A stretch of DNA of 64,000 nucleotides from contig CM042016.1 in assembly GCA_023525715.1 (NCBI GenBank), forward strand, positions 66,464,882 through 66,528,881, in the 5' to 3' direction. Below, one piece after another: positions 46,801 through 55,912 of the stretch. A program made the translations under genes and the position numbers. The notes under the pieces are model-generated. The model ran no database searches and had not been told where the DNA came from. It saw only the letters and a program-made list of their open reading frames with translations. Positions within the stretch are counted from its first letter, which is position 1, and every line of letters begins with the position of its first letter. This DNA is from Cichorium intybus. Taxonomy: Eukaryota; Streptophyta; Magnoliopsida; Asterales; Asteraceae.

Positions 46801-48422
46801 GTCTTAATGGAAAGTGTTTTCTCATGACAATCCATTTGACCTCTATTATCATCCATCCAATCCATCCCGACTATCACATCAAACTCATGATTAGTGATCG
46901 GCTTCAGATCTATAGGGTACACAACCCCGTAGATTTCAAGCCGACACTGTTTATAATGACTCTTTACAAAAACACATCTCCCATCTGCTACGTCTACTAT
47001 TATTTTCTCATATAAATCAGCTAATGGAATATCTAATTTAGAAGCAAAAGACTCTGATATAAAAGACACAGATGCACCCGAATCAAAAAGTACTCGTGCT
47101 TGAAAAGAGTTCAAGCTAAAGATACTTGTGATAACATCGGTCCGATCTCTAGCCTCGTCAACAGTTAATTGAAAAGCTCGTGTTTTCACATGACCACCAA
47201 CCCTATCTCTTCGATCGTCTCGATCTCGACCTCCTCCTTGACCAGTCTTTTGAAAATCTCTTTGTGGCTCAGATTTCATCTTTGGGCAATTTGGACGAAT
47301 ATGCCCGCTCTCCCCACAATTGAAACAAACGGGGCGACTCTCGGTACACTGGCGAGCCATATGTCCCGTCTTTCCACACTGAAAACAAACTGATGGGGGA
47401 TTTCTGGGATCACATTCTCCCATGTGTTTTCGCCTACACTTCTTACACCATTTCTCTTCATTCTTCTTGATTTCACCACGGACTTGAGAACCCGTGGTGA
47501 TGGATCTCTGAGAAGTGTCTACAGCTTTACCTTCCCACCTTCTCTTGAATCCTCCAAACTCTCTTTCAGTTCTTCTCTCCTCCTCCTGTCTTTGCAACTC
47601 CCTTTCTCTCGATCTTGCTGCCTCGGCAACTTGTTGAAAGGTAGAATATCTGGAACTCGGCAAAAACTCTCGGATCTGGGTTTTTAAACCCCACAAATAA
47701 CGATCCATCTTACGCTCCTCTGTATCAACTTGATGTTGTGCAAACCTTGCCTTCTCATTAAAATCCAGTGTGTATTGTTGCACTGTTCTTGACCCTTGTT
47801 GTAACTTCAAAAACTCTTCCTCTATTCCCTTCATAGCATTATTGGAACAATAATACTCGGTGAACTTCAATTTGAACTGTTCCCAATTCAAGGTATATGC
47901 CAAGCTTTCTCCTATCTCCATGCACATATTCTCCCACCAAAATTGTGCATCTTCCTTTAACAAATTTGTTGCAAACTCCACTTTATCTGCCTCGTCGCAT
48001 TTACTGGTGCGGAACATCTTTTCAACGTGTGTTAACCAATTCTTGGCTGCTATGGGATCATCTTTCCCATAGAAATCGTATGGCTTGCACTTCTGGAAGA
48101 CATCATAAGTACACCTCCTTGTCTTCTCAGGTACTCTAGCTCTACCCGCTTCAGTATAGACCTCTTCACGATCCTCCCTGTGCTCAGGTTGAACCGGTGG
48201 TTGTCCCGAAGGACCTCCAGTTGTAGCCTCCGTCTGAGGCCTCAAATAAGTGGGTAGTAATTCTTTAAGTGCTTTGGCTACCTCAGCCGCAATCATAGTT
48301 TGCATATTACTCTGTGTCTCGGGAGGTCGCTCTTCCTCGAGTTGATGTTCTTTACTCGAATCTCGTGATCCCGATTGATCTCTTGATGGATCACCTCGCT
48401 CTTTTTCTTTTCCAGTGCTCAT
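43839..48422 (-). CDS. RLG-7 intact gag-pol polyprotein (chromovirus, 1527 aa)
   Basis: A single open frame encodes all proteins needed for gypsy replication. Approximate residues: capsid-like gag 105-290; Cys-rich CKKCRRKHMGEC near 326; zinc knuckles CFQCGKTGHMARQC (346) and CFNCGESGHIRPNC (366); protease VLFDSGAS (444); RT 640-830 with catalytic FIDD near 781; RNase H from VLYSDASLSG (~915); integrase zinc finger with HPGSTRMYHN and CLTC (~1110-1150); integrase core with AYHPQTDGQSERTIQ; and a chromodomain-like tail VVKVQWRHHRGTDVTWEAEKE ending at residue 1527. The tail places it in the Tekay/Del type of chromoviruses. The start MSTGKEKERGDP is the first ATG after the leader. No stop, frameshift or active-site change was seen, so it may be functional. 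Confidence 0.95.
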   Translation of the reverse strand: MSTGKEKERGDPSRDQSGSRDSSKEHQLEEERPPETQSNMQTMIAAEVAKALKELLPTYLRPQTEATTGGPSGQPPVQPEHREDREEVYTEAGRARVPEKTRRCTYDVFQKCKPYDFYGKDDPIAAKNWLTHVEKMFRTSKCDEADKVEFATNLLKEDAQFWWENMCMEIGESLAYTLNWEQFKLKFTEYYCSNNAMKGIEEEFLKLQQGSRTVQQYTLDFNEKARFAQHQVDTEERKMDRYLWGLKTQIREFLPSSRYSTFQQVAEAARSRERELQRQEEERRTEREFGGFKRRWEGKAVDTSQRSITTGSQVRGEIKKNEEKWCKKCRRKHMGECDPRNPPSVCFQCGKTGHMARQCTESRPVCFNCGESGHIRPNCPKMKSEPQRDFQKTGQGGGRDRDDRRDRVGGHVKTRAFQLTVDEARDRTDVITSIFSLNSFQARVLFDSGASVSFISESFASKLDIPLADLYEKIIVDVADGRCVFVKSHYKQCRLEIYGVVYPIDLKPITNHEFDVIVGMDWMDDNRGQMDCHEKTLSIKTPSGSRILIRGERRSRKVPIVSLATAKRYIERGGELIMAHVISAESKHSKIEEVEVVCDYPDVFPDSLPGVPPSRQVEFVIDVIPGEKPVARPPYRLAPSEMEELKRQLQELLELGFIRPSSSPWGAPILFVKKKDGSMRMCIDYRELNKITIKNRYPLPRIDDLFDQLHGATYFSKIDLRSGYHQLRVQEADIPKTAFRTRYGHYEFLVMPFGLTNAPAAFMDLMNRVCRPFLDKFVIVFIDDILIYSKSRDEHRFHLQQMLDLLRDEKLYAKFSKCEFWLREIQFLGHVINEDGIKVDPTKIEAVMSWKPPKSPMEVRSFLGLAGYYRRFVENFSRIAIPLTKLTKKAEKFNWTEAQQSAFEQLRESLCKAPVLALPQGGEDFVLYSDASLSGLGCVLMQRGRVIAYASRQLKLHEKSYPVHDLELAAIIFALKIWRHYLYGVRFQIYSDHKSLKYLFDQKELNMRQVRWMDLLKDYDCEILYHPGKANVVADALSRKEPPIQVVSARMGIVSRLPELICRCQVEANDLKKERMIGYVKKLVENAQGIKTFQGRVWVPRHSETRQLLLEDAHCTRYSVHPGSTRMYHNLKPYYWWPGMKRDVGRFVENCLTCLQVKANHQKPCGAVQPLPVPKKKWDEITMDFITKLPRTPRGYDSIWVIVDRLTKSAHFIPIREDYQVSKLAEIYTREVVRRHGVPASIISDRDSRFNSHFWQSFQKHFGTKALLSTAYHPQTDGQSERTIQTLEDMLRACIIDFGGSWEDHLPLVEFAYNNTYHSSIKMAPFEALYGAPCRTPTCWTEMGEKPLAGPEIVAETEEKIQSIREHMRIAQNRQKQYADKRRKPLEFQVGDMVMLKVSPWKGVIRFGKRGKLSPRFIGPFRVLERIGAVAYKLELPDELRGIHNVFHVSHLRKTLHDKSTRVPLAGVQLDEKLRYQEIPEQILDRKVKKLRNKEIGVVKVQWRHHRGTDVTWEAEKEMRSKYPFLF

Positions 48423-48456
48423 CTTAACTGAAAAAGAAATTTAACTCATTTAGTAA

Positions 48457-48676
48457 TCACCACCATAATACTCAATATGATGTGTAATCAGCTCAAATGG
48501 TATATCACTATAATACTCAATATAGTGTATAATCAACTCAATTGTATATCACTATAATACTCAATATAGTGTATAATCAACTCAATTGTATATCACTATA
48601 ATACTCAATATAGTGTATAATCAACTCAATTGTATATCACTATAATACTCAATATATTGTATAGTCAACTCAATTG
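48457..48676. repeat. 44 bp tandem repeat in RLG-7 leader
   Basis: Five copies of a 44-base unit (TATATCACTATAATACTCAA...) with starts at 48501, 48545, 48589 and 48633, and a diverged first copy from about 48457. It lies between the primer site and the gag start, so it would be in the 5' leader of the genomic RNA. Confidence 0.9.
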
Positions 48677-48775
48677 TGATGTACCGCAGAGGATAGCTAC
48701 TCGGGACTCTTTGGGACTTTTCAATCACATTGGTTTAAGTCTAAACCCATCTCAAGGTTTAATTCCCTTAAACCA

Positions 48776-48791
48776 AGGCTCTGATACCAAC
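48776..48791 (-). other. RLG-7 tRNA primer-binding site
   Basis: The minus strand reads AGTTGGTATCAGAGCC, complementary to initiator-methionine tRNA, next to the LTR end at 48793. Confidence 0.9.
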
Positions 48792-48792
48792 T

Positions 48793-50275
48793 TGTAATAC
48801 CCGGTTTCTCAATCTTAGGATACACCAATAAATTAATCAAACACAAGCATAGATATGGTGTAATTCCAAGAGATGAGTAACAAGAAATACAAAGCTGTTA
48901 CCAAAAACGTAGTTTAAGTCTTAAGCTATTTACAACCATCATTCAAAAACCGGGTTAAATTACATATTTCAAAACAACAACTAAGTCCAAGTCCATATCC
49001 CAGTCCAGCTATCCTTCTGAGACACGCTTTCCCCGATCACCACTATCAATTCCTAACACAAAACAACAATAACAAACAATTTATGAGCTATGAAAGCTCA
49101 GTGAGTAATTTAAGGTTAATTGATTTGTGTCATCCATTTCTTATTTTAACCAAGCTCAATGGACTATCTCATTCCCAAGTATGATATACACACTATAACT
49201 CTTTATTCCATATACTCAAAATTTTGATTATACTCAACCAAATCAAAACATAGCTCACTTCTTATCTGTAAACAACATCATATTAATGCATAATTATCTA
49301 ATGAATAACTACTCACCTGTTGACGGGTTACTCTGTGGAACTCCTGAACCGCGTGCCTGATCCTGTCTCGGCTTAGCTGTAACATAACCGCTAAATTTCA
49401 ATACTCAAGTCTCATATAATCTCATTCATAATTCATATCATCAAAATCCAGAAATTGACTTCACACAGTGAAGTCAAAATCAAACAACAATAAGACTCTA
49501 GTTATAACTCTTTACTTCACCACTTTGACCCATTCAAGTTCATAAACAAAATCAATAAGCATATCACTAGCTCAAGCCTAAAATTAAACTCTTATAGACT
49601 TGCTAATCTAACAATTTAACCCTAACATCATCGATTCACAGGTGAATCGTCGAGACCACATGGAATCACTCCAAATCAAAGTATTCAACGGTTGAAACAA
49701 AACCAAATTCAAGGAGGATTACCTTTCAAGCTTCAAGTACAAATCCCTAGCTTCAATTTGTGATTAATAGGCTTAAATCTCGACTTGGATGGCTTAGAAA
49801 TCGATTTCTAGGGTTTAGAGAGGGTTTTGATTGAATTGGAAATGACCCAAATGAAGGAAAACCCGTAATTTAAAACATTCCAGACGCGCGACACGACCCG
49901 TGTAGGCTCACACGACCCGTGTGAGGCCTACAGCAAGCCCTGCTGAAATTGCACAGACCCACACGACCCGTGTAACCTCACACGACCCGTGTGAGACCCA
50001 AACTCTTCTCGGTAATTTTTTGAACAATATCTACACGACCCGTGTTGATGTACACGACCCGTGCAGACCTGAAAAGGGTTGCTGTTTGGTTTTTAAGTCC
50101 TTCTACACGACCCGTGTCACGATACACGACCCGTGTAGCTCTGAATTGACATTTTACAAGTCCAAACTTTACTCAATTGGGTTTTTAACCATCCTAACTC
50201 CTATAGCAACCTATTTAATCTTAATTACACTAAGATTAACACGAAATCTATATAATTTAATAATACGGTATTACA
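48793..50275 (-). mobile_element. RLG-7 5' LTR
   Basis: 1483 bp, the partner of 42316-43798 with two differences. The palindrome array is repeated at 49891-50136. A normal 5' LTR would be followed on its outer side by target DNA, but here the outer side is more RLG-7 sequence. Confidence 0.95.
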
Positions 50276-50532
50276 AGTTCTTACCCCCTTCAAAAGATTT
50301 CGTCCTCGGAATCTCTTAAAACAAAAAGGGATACTTTGACCGCATCTCCTTCTCAGCTTCCCAAGTGACATCCGTACCTCTATGATGTCGCCATTGTACT
50401 TTTACTACTCCAATCTCTTTGTTTCGTAATTTCTTAACCTTTCTATCCAATATCTGCTCCGGTATCTCTTGGTATCTCAATTTCTCGTCTAATTGAACTC
50501 CGGCTAAAGGTACTCGAGTGGATTTATCATGT
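50276..50532 (-). pseudogene. Extra RLG-7 PPT and pol end beyond the 5' LTR
   Basis: These 257 bases are the same as 43799-44055: PPT, stop codon and the last ~70 codons of pol (chromodomain-like tail). They end abruptly at TTATCATGT and copia sequence follows. The array was therefore pol end - LTR - full element - LTR, a truncated tandem. It lacks the rest of the frame and is dead. Confidence 0.9.
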
Positions 50533-50601
50533 GTTATTGGGGCAGTGAAATGTTGCTAGACGTTTACCACTGTCTATATCATTCTGTGATGCAACCTTGT
50601 G
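50533..50601 (+). other. RLC-4 3' untranslated region, last part
   Basis: The copia sequence resumes (GTTATTGGGGCAGTGAAATG) and leads to the PPT. Confidence 0.7.
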
Positions 50602-50613
50602 CAAGTGGGAGAT
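50602..50613 (+). other. RLC-4 polypurine tract
   Basis: CAAGTGGGAGAT directly precedes TGTTAGTTCT, the 3' LTR start. Confidence 0.85.
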
Positions 50614-50958
50614 TGTTAGTTCTATATGCTCAAGGATGATCATAAAATGATATTACTAATAATACATGATCCTATTTGGTCACACCAACAACAAGTTTGA
50701 CACCAATTGATCATTTAGAATGTTAAATTTGATTTAACATCAAATGATACTAAAACTGCAATTTAATCTTGTAGGTTATTATTATTTGAGGTAAATAAAA
50801 ATAACTACAAAATTAAAGGTTGATTAGTAATTCATATGTGATGAATTAATTAAGTGTAACAATTAAATTGTTTAAATTGTTAAACGATTTAATTGATTTA
50901 TAAGTAAGCCTTTTATTTAATTTAATTGGTAAATTAAATAAAATATATATATATATTG

Positions 50959-50995
<37 letters not shown>

Positions 50996-51706
50996 TACAA
51001 TTAAGATTGTATATTTAGATGGTTTATTTATGTATATGATTATGGGTTAAATATTATCCCATTAAAGAAATAAGAAGATGTATTATTTATAAGCTTATTA
51101 TTATCTAAGTTTTATAAATAATAACAACCCACTAGCACTCCATTTGTCATCATAAAATCAGCCATATTGGAAGGAAAATAATGCATTAAGAACTTAAAAG
51201 AGGTGGAAGATGCTTTGTGTCTTCTAGCTTTTGATTATAGAAATCAAATGGGACTTTCTTTTAAGCTAGTTGCATGTGCTTTTCTTTTCTTTTGTGTGAT
51301 ATATGTTGGCCGAGATTTGGAGGTGTGTGTGTGATTATTCTTGCTTCAAAAATCAGCCAAAGAAACTCTCTAAAAGCTCTCTTGATAGTTAGCAAAAATT
51401 AGATTTTTGTTTCACAAGAAAAGGAGTTCTATCTTGCAAGTTGTGGAACTAGCATTCAAGGGTGTTCAAGCTTGTGGTGGATAAACTATAGAGGGATTCT
51501 AACTTGATTCCTAGCTATCAAAATCATCCAAACCAAACCCAAGAACAAAGGTTATGATCTTGAACTCAATCTATGTTTGTTCTTCATCTTATCTCTACAT
51601 GCATGTAGCATGATCCTCTTGAAAATGGAATTTGTGTTCATGATTTTATGCTTCCGTTGCAAACTCATGTTTTTGAAACTAATTACATGAACTATGATTT
51701 CCAACA
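50614..51706 (+). mobile_element. RLC-4 3' LTR
   Basis: 1093 bp, TGTTAGTTCTATATGC to ATTTCCAACA, followed by the target copy TTTAA at 51707-51711. It is shorter than the 5' LTR mainly through its shorter TA tract (50943-50990). Confidence 0.95.
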
Positions 51707-51711
51707 TTTAA

Positions 51712-53218
51712 TGGAAAGATGGATCCAAAGGGGACTGTTACTTGGATTGCTGAAACTAAACGGATCCTACGAATATGTCGTTGTCCTAAAGATTTGAAAG
51801 TGGAATTCGCCTCCCAAATTTTAAAAGCCAATGCTCTTACATGGTGGAGTACTCTTGATCGAACTCTTGGGAGTGAAGTGGTTTCCTCCTTTACTTGGGA
51901 GGAATTCACCAAGCGCCTAAAGGGAAAATTCTGTTCATCCAGGCATCGGGAAAAGTTAGTAGATGCATTCTTTGCCCTTAGCAAGGATAAACAGACGGTA
52001 GATGAATACACGAAAAAGTTCTGTGACATGCTTCCTTTCTTGGAAGACACCCTCCCAACTGAAGCAGGGAGAATTAACCGTTATGCAAATGGGTTACCGA
52101 GTGATTATGCTTTGGAGGTCGGGAAGGCCTCTACTCTTGACGAGGCCATTGAGGCTGCTGCCACGGTAGAGAGTATGCTAGAGAAAAGAGCTAAGGAACG
52201 TCAGGCCTTCGAGGAGAAGAGAAAGCACTCGGGTGCTTCGGGATCTAGTAAAAAGAGCCGTTTTTCTTCAGGGTCTTCAAAGAGGGAAGAAGCGAAAGAC
52301 TGTAAAAAATGTGGGAAACGACATGGTGGTGAATGTAAAAAGAAACCAGGAAATTGTTTCAAATGTGGTCAATCTGGCCACAAGGCTAAGGATTGCAAGT
52401 TGAAGGACGCACGTGAGATCGAATGTTTCTCTTGTCATGAAAAGGGACACTATAGCTCTCAATGCCCGAAGAAAGGAAATGAGACTTTGGTCTCCACTGC
52501 CAGTAACAAGAAGACTGAACCAACGAAAGTAAAGGGACGAGCATTCCAGATGACCCGCGAGGAAGCTAAAGAAACTCACGATGTGGTTGCAGGTACATTA
52601 CTTATGAATTCATTACCTGCTTATGTTCTTTTCGATTCGGGTGAAAATTTATCTTTCGTGTCACATGAATTTCATAAACGTCTTAGCGTGCCACTTAAGC
52701 CCTTAAATGATACATGTGTCATAGAGATAGCAAATGGAGAGTTGGTAATAGTGAGACACGTGTATGAAAATTGTCCTATTGAAATTAATGGGAGGATCCG
52801 TATGACTAACTTATTGCCAATTGGGATCAAAGGATTGGATGTAGTCATAGGGATGGATTGGCTTGGTGCTCATGAAGCCAAAATTCTTTGTGGAAAACGA
52901 ATGGTGTCGATTAAATCCCCCGACGGTGACAAAATGTATGTGTATGGCGAGCGACGCAACAATATGCAAAGTATCATTTCTGCTATCAAGGCTCGAAAAT
53001 GTATCTATAAAGGATGCGAGTCTTTTATCGCCTATGTGCTCGACGGGAAGAAAGAAAAGCAGAAATTAGAAGATGTGAAGATTGTTAAAGACTTCCTTGA
53101 AGTAGTTCCGGATGAGCTGCCCGGCTTGCCACCCGTTCGGCAAGTCGAGTTCCGAATTGATCTTACATCTGGAGCGACCCCCATCGCTCGTGCACCATAC
53201 CGTCTTGCCCCCACATAA
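51712..53218 (+). pseudogene. RLG-5 gag (3' part), protease and start of RT
   Basis: The reading frame that left off at 35026 resumes here with MDPKGTVTWIAETKRILRIC. It includes the capsid-like core (ALTWWSTLDRTLGSE, YTKKFCDMLPFLED), zinc knuckles CFKCGQSGHKAKDC and CFSCHEKGHYSSQC, and a protease whose active site reads FDSGENLSFVS, with DSG kept but the usual Ala replaced by Glu. The linker VPDELPGLPPVRQVEF follows. It ends at a TAA (53216-53218) just after YRLAPT; the next codon is in frame with RT. Confidence 0.9.
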
Positions 53219-54763
53219 ATGAGAGAACTTATGTCTCAATTGCAAGAACTTCTTAATAAAGGTTTTATTCGTCCAAGTTCTTCTCCGTGGGGTGCCCCCA
53301 TGTTGTTTGTCAAGAAGAAATATGGGACTATGCGTATGTGCATTGACTATCGGGAACTCAACAAGGTGACCATCAAAAACCGCTACCCTTTGCCACGGAT
53401 CGATGATCTGTTTGATCAGCTTCAAGGAGCTGATTATTTCTCCAAGATTGATCTTCGTTCTGGTTATCATCAAGTGCGGGTAAAAGACAATGATGTTTGC
53501 AAAACCGCTTTTCGAACCCGTTATGGTCACTACGAATTCTTGGTGATGCCGTTTGGTCTCACAAACGCTCCGGCTGTTTTCATGGACCTTATGAACAGGG
53601 ATTGTAAACCTTTCCTTTATAAGTTCGTTATCGTTTTCATCGATGATATATTGGTTTATTCAAAAACCGAGGAGGAGCACGCGACCCACTTACGAGAAGT
53701 TTTGCAAACCTTGAAAAATGAGCAGTTATATGCAAAGTTTTCTAAGTGCGACTTCTGGTTACTAGAAATTCAATTCTTGGGCCACGTTGTTTCAATCGAA
53801 GGGATCAAGGTCGACCCCTCAAAGGTCGAGGCAGTTATGAAGTGGGAACCGCCGAAAACTCCCACTGAAGTTAGAAGTTTCCTTGGATTGGCCGGTTATT
53901 ATCGGCGATTTATTCAAGATTTCTCCAAAATAGCGGTACCGTTAACTCAACTAACAAGGAAAGACGTGAAGTTCGTATGGGATAAGAAACAACAGGAAGC
54001 CTTTGAGACATTGAAGAAGAAGCTTTGTGAAGCTCCCGTGTTGTCTCTACCGGAAGGCATGGATGATTTTGTAGTTTATAGTGATGCATCCACTAAAGGT
54101 CTTGGTTGTGTACTTATGCAACGAGGCAAAGTCATTGCTTACGCTTCAAGACAATTGAAAGATGCAGAAACTCGTTATACCACTCACGACTTGGAGTTGG
54201 CAGCAATTGTTTTTGCTCTCAAGATTTGGAGACACTATCTTTATGGGACCAAATGCAAGTTGTACACGGACCATAAAAGTCTTCAATATATTTTCACCCA
54301 AAAAGAGTTGAATATGAGGCAAAGCCGGTGGATAGAGCTCATTAACGATTACGACTATGAAATTATCTACCACGAAGGAAAGGCCAATGTGCTGGCCGAT
54401 GCCTTAAGTCGAAAGGTCTGTGAAAGAACCGTGAAAGGAAGATCTATGAGAATTGAAGTGGTTTCAAGCTTAATTCAAAGAATTAAAGAAGCACAAAATG
54501 ATGCCTTGAAGGAGGAAAATGTTAAGAAGGAAAAGCTTGGAAAGAAGATTGATTTTGAATCGAACACTCAAGGGCTGAAAACGCACAAGGGACAAATTTG
54601 GATCCCTAAACATGGAGGAATGCGGAAGGTAGTATTGGATGATTCTCACAAATCCAAGTATTCCATCCATCCAGGAGGAACTAAGATGTATCGGGACTTA
54701 AGAAGCCAATTTTGGTGGCCTGGAATGAAACCAAGAATAGTAAAGTACATCTCCAAATGGTAG
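53219..54763 (+). pseudogene. RLG-5 RT, RNase H and integrase start
   Basis: It continues in the same frame after the stop: FIRPSSSPWGAPMLFVKKK, CIDYRELNKVTIKNRYPLP, catalytic FIDDILVYSK, RNase H VVYSDASTKGLGCVLMQ and HEGKANVLADALSR, then the integrase finger start HPGGTKMYRDLRSQFWWPGM. It stops at ISKW where related elements have the C-x-x-C of the zinc finger; a short deletion of about ten codons removed it. Confidence 0.9.
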
Positions 54764-54769
54764 CACCAA

Positions 54770-55912
54770 GTGCCGTACGGAAAGATGCAATCACTTCAGA
54801 TCCCAGCTGGGAAATGGGATGATGTTACTATGGACTTTGTCATGGGATTGCCAAGAACGAGCAGAGGACATAATGCCATAGGGGTCATTGTTGACAGATT
54901 AACCAAAAGTGCACTCTTCCTAGATATTAAGGAGACTACTCCTCTAAAAGAGCTTGCTAAGATCTATGTGGATGAAGTGGTGAGACTTCATGGGGCACCA
55001 TTGACTATAGTGTCAGATCGAGATGCTAGATTCACCGCGAGGTTTTGGCAAGCACTGCAAGAAGCGTTAGGGTCAAAACTACACTTGAGTACAGCTTATC
55101 ACCCCCAAACTGATGGTCAAAGCGAAAGAACTATCCAAACATTGGAAGACATGCTTCGTGCATGTGTGATTGATTTTGGCAGGAGATGGGATGATCATCT
55201 ACCCTTAGTTGAATTCTCCTACAATAATAGCAACCACTCAAGCATTGGAATGCCGCCTTTTGAGGCGTTGTATGGAAGGAAGTGTAGAACTCCCCTTTGT
55301 TGGCTTGAAGCTAGAGAGAACAAACTTACAGGTCCCGACATCGTTGCAGTCACTAATGAAAAGATCAAGGTCATACAAGCAAATATAAAGGCGGCCCAGG
55401 ATCGACAAAGAAGCTACGCGAGCTTAAAGCAAAGACCTTATGACTTGAATGTAGGAAACTTGGTGATGCTGAAAGTTTCACCCTGGAAAGGAGTGATGAG
55501 GTTTGGTAAGAAGGGCAAGTTGAGTCCGAGATATGTTGGTCCTTTTAAAATATCAAAGGTTGTTGGTACACAAGCTTTCAAATTGGAGCTACCACAAGAG
55601 CTTCAAGGTATTCATGATACTTTTCACGTGAGTTACTTGAAGAAGTACTTTGGGAAAGAAGAATTGACAATTCCTTGGAAGGAATTGAAGGTTGATGATA
55701 ACAAGAGATTGGTGGAAGAACCTGAAGCAATTTTGGAACTCAAGACCAAGAAGTTAATGAATAAGGAAATTGACTTAGTCTTAGTCAAATAGAGGCATTC
55801 TCTTGGTGCCAATCTTACTTGGGAGACAAAGGACAAAATGATGAGAAGATACTCCAATCTTGTGGACTATAATTCGATTCCGAGGACGGAATCCGCTTAA
55901 GGGGGAGGTAAT
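54770..55912 (+). pseudogene. RLG-5 integrase core and chromodomain-like tail
   Basis: It resumes with PYGKMQSLQIPAGKWDDVTM, IVDRLTKSALF, AYHPQTDGQSERTIQTLED (core) and KLSPRYVGPFKISKVVG. The frame stops at 55792 (TAG) after IDLVLVK, inside the chromodomain-like tail; the remainder (ANLTWETKDKMMRRYSNLVD) is still readable to about 55880. The PPT AAGGGGGAGGTAAT is at 55899-55912. Confidence 0.9.

Noticed and set aside
50276..50532. A second complete RLG-7 element to the right
   Set aside because: Only 257 bases of its 3' internal end are present before copia sequence resumes.
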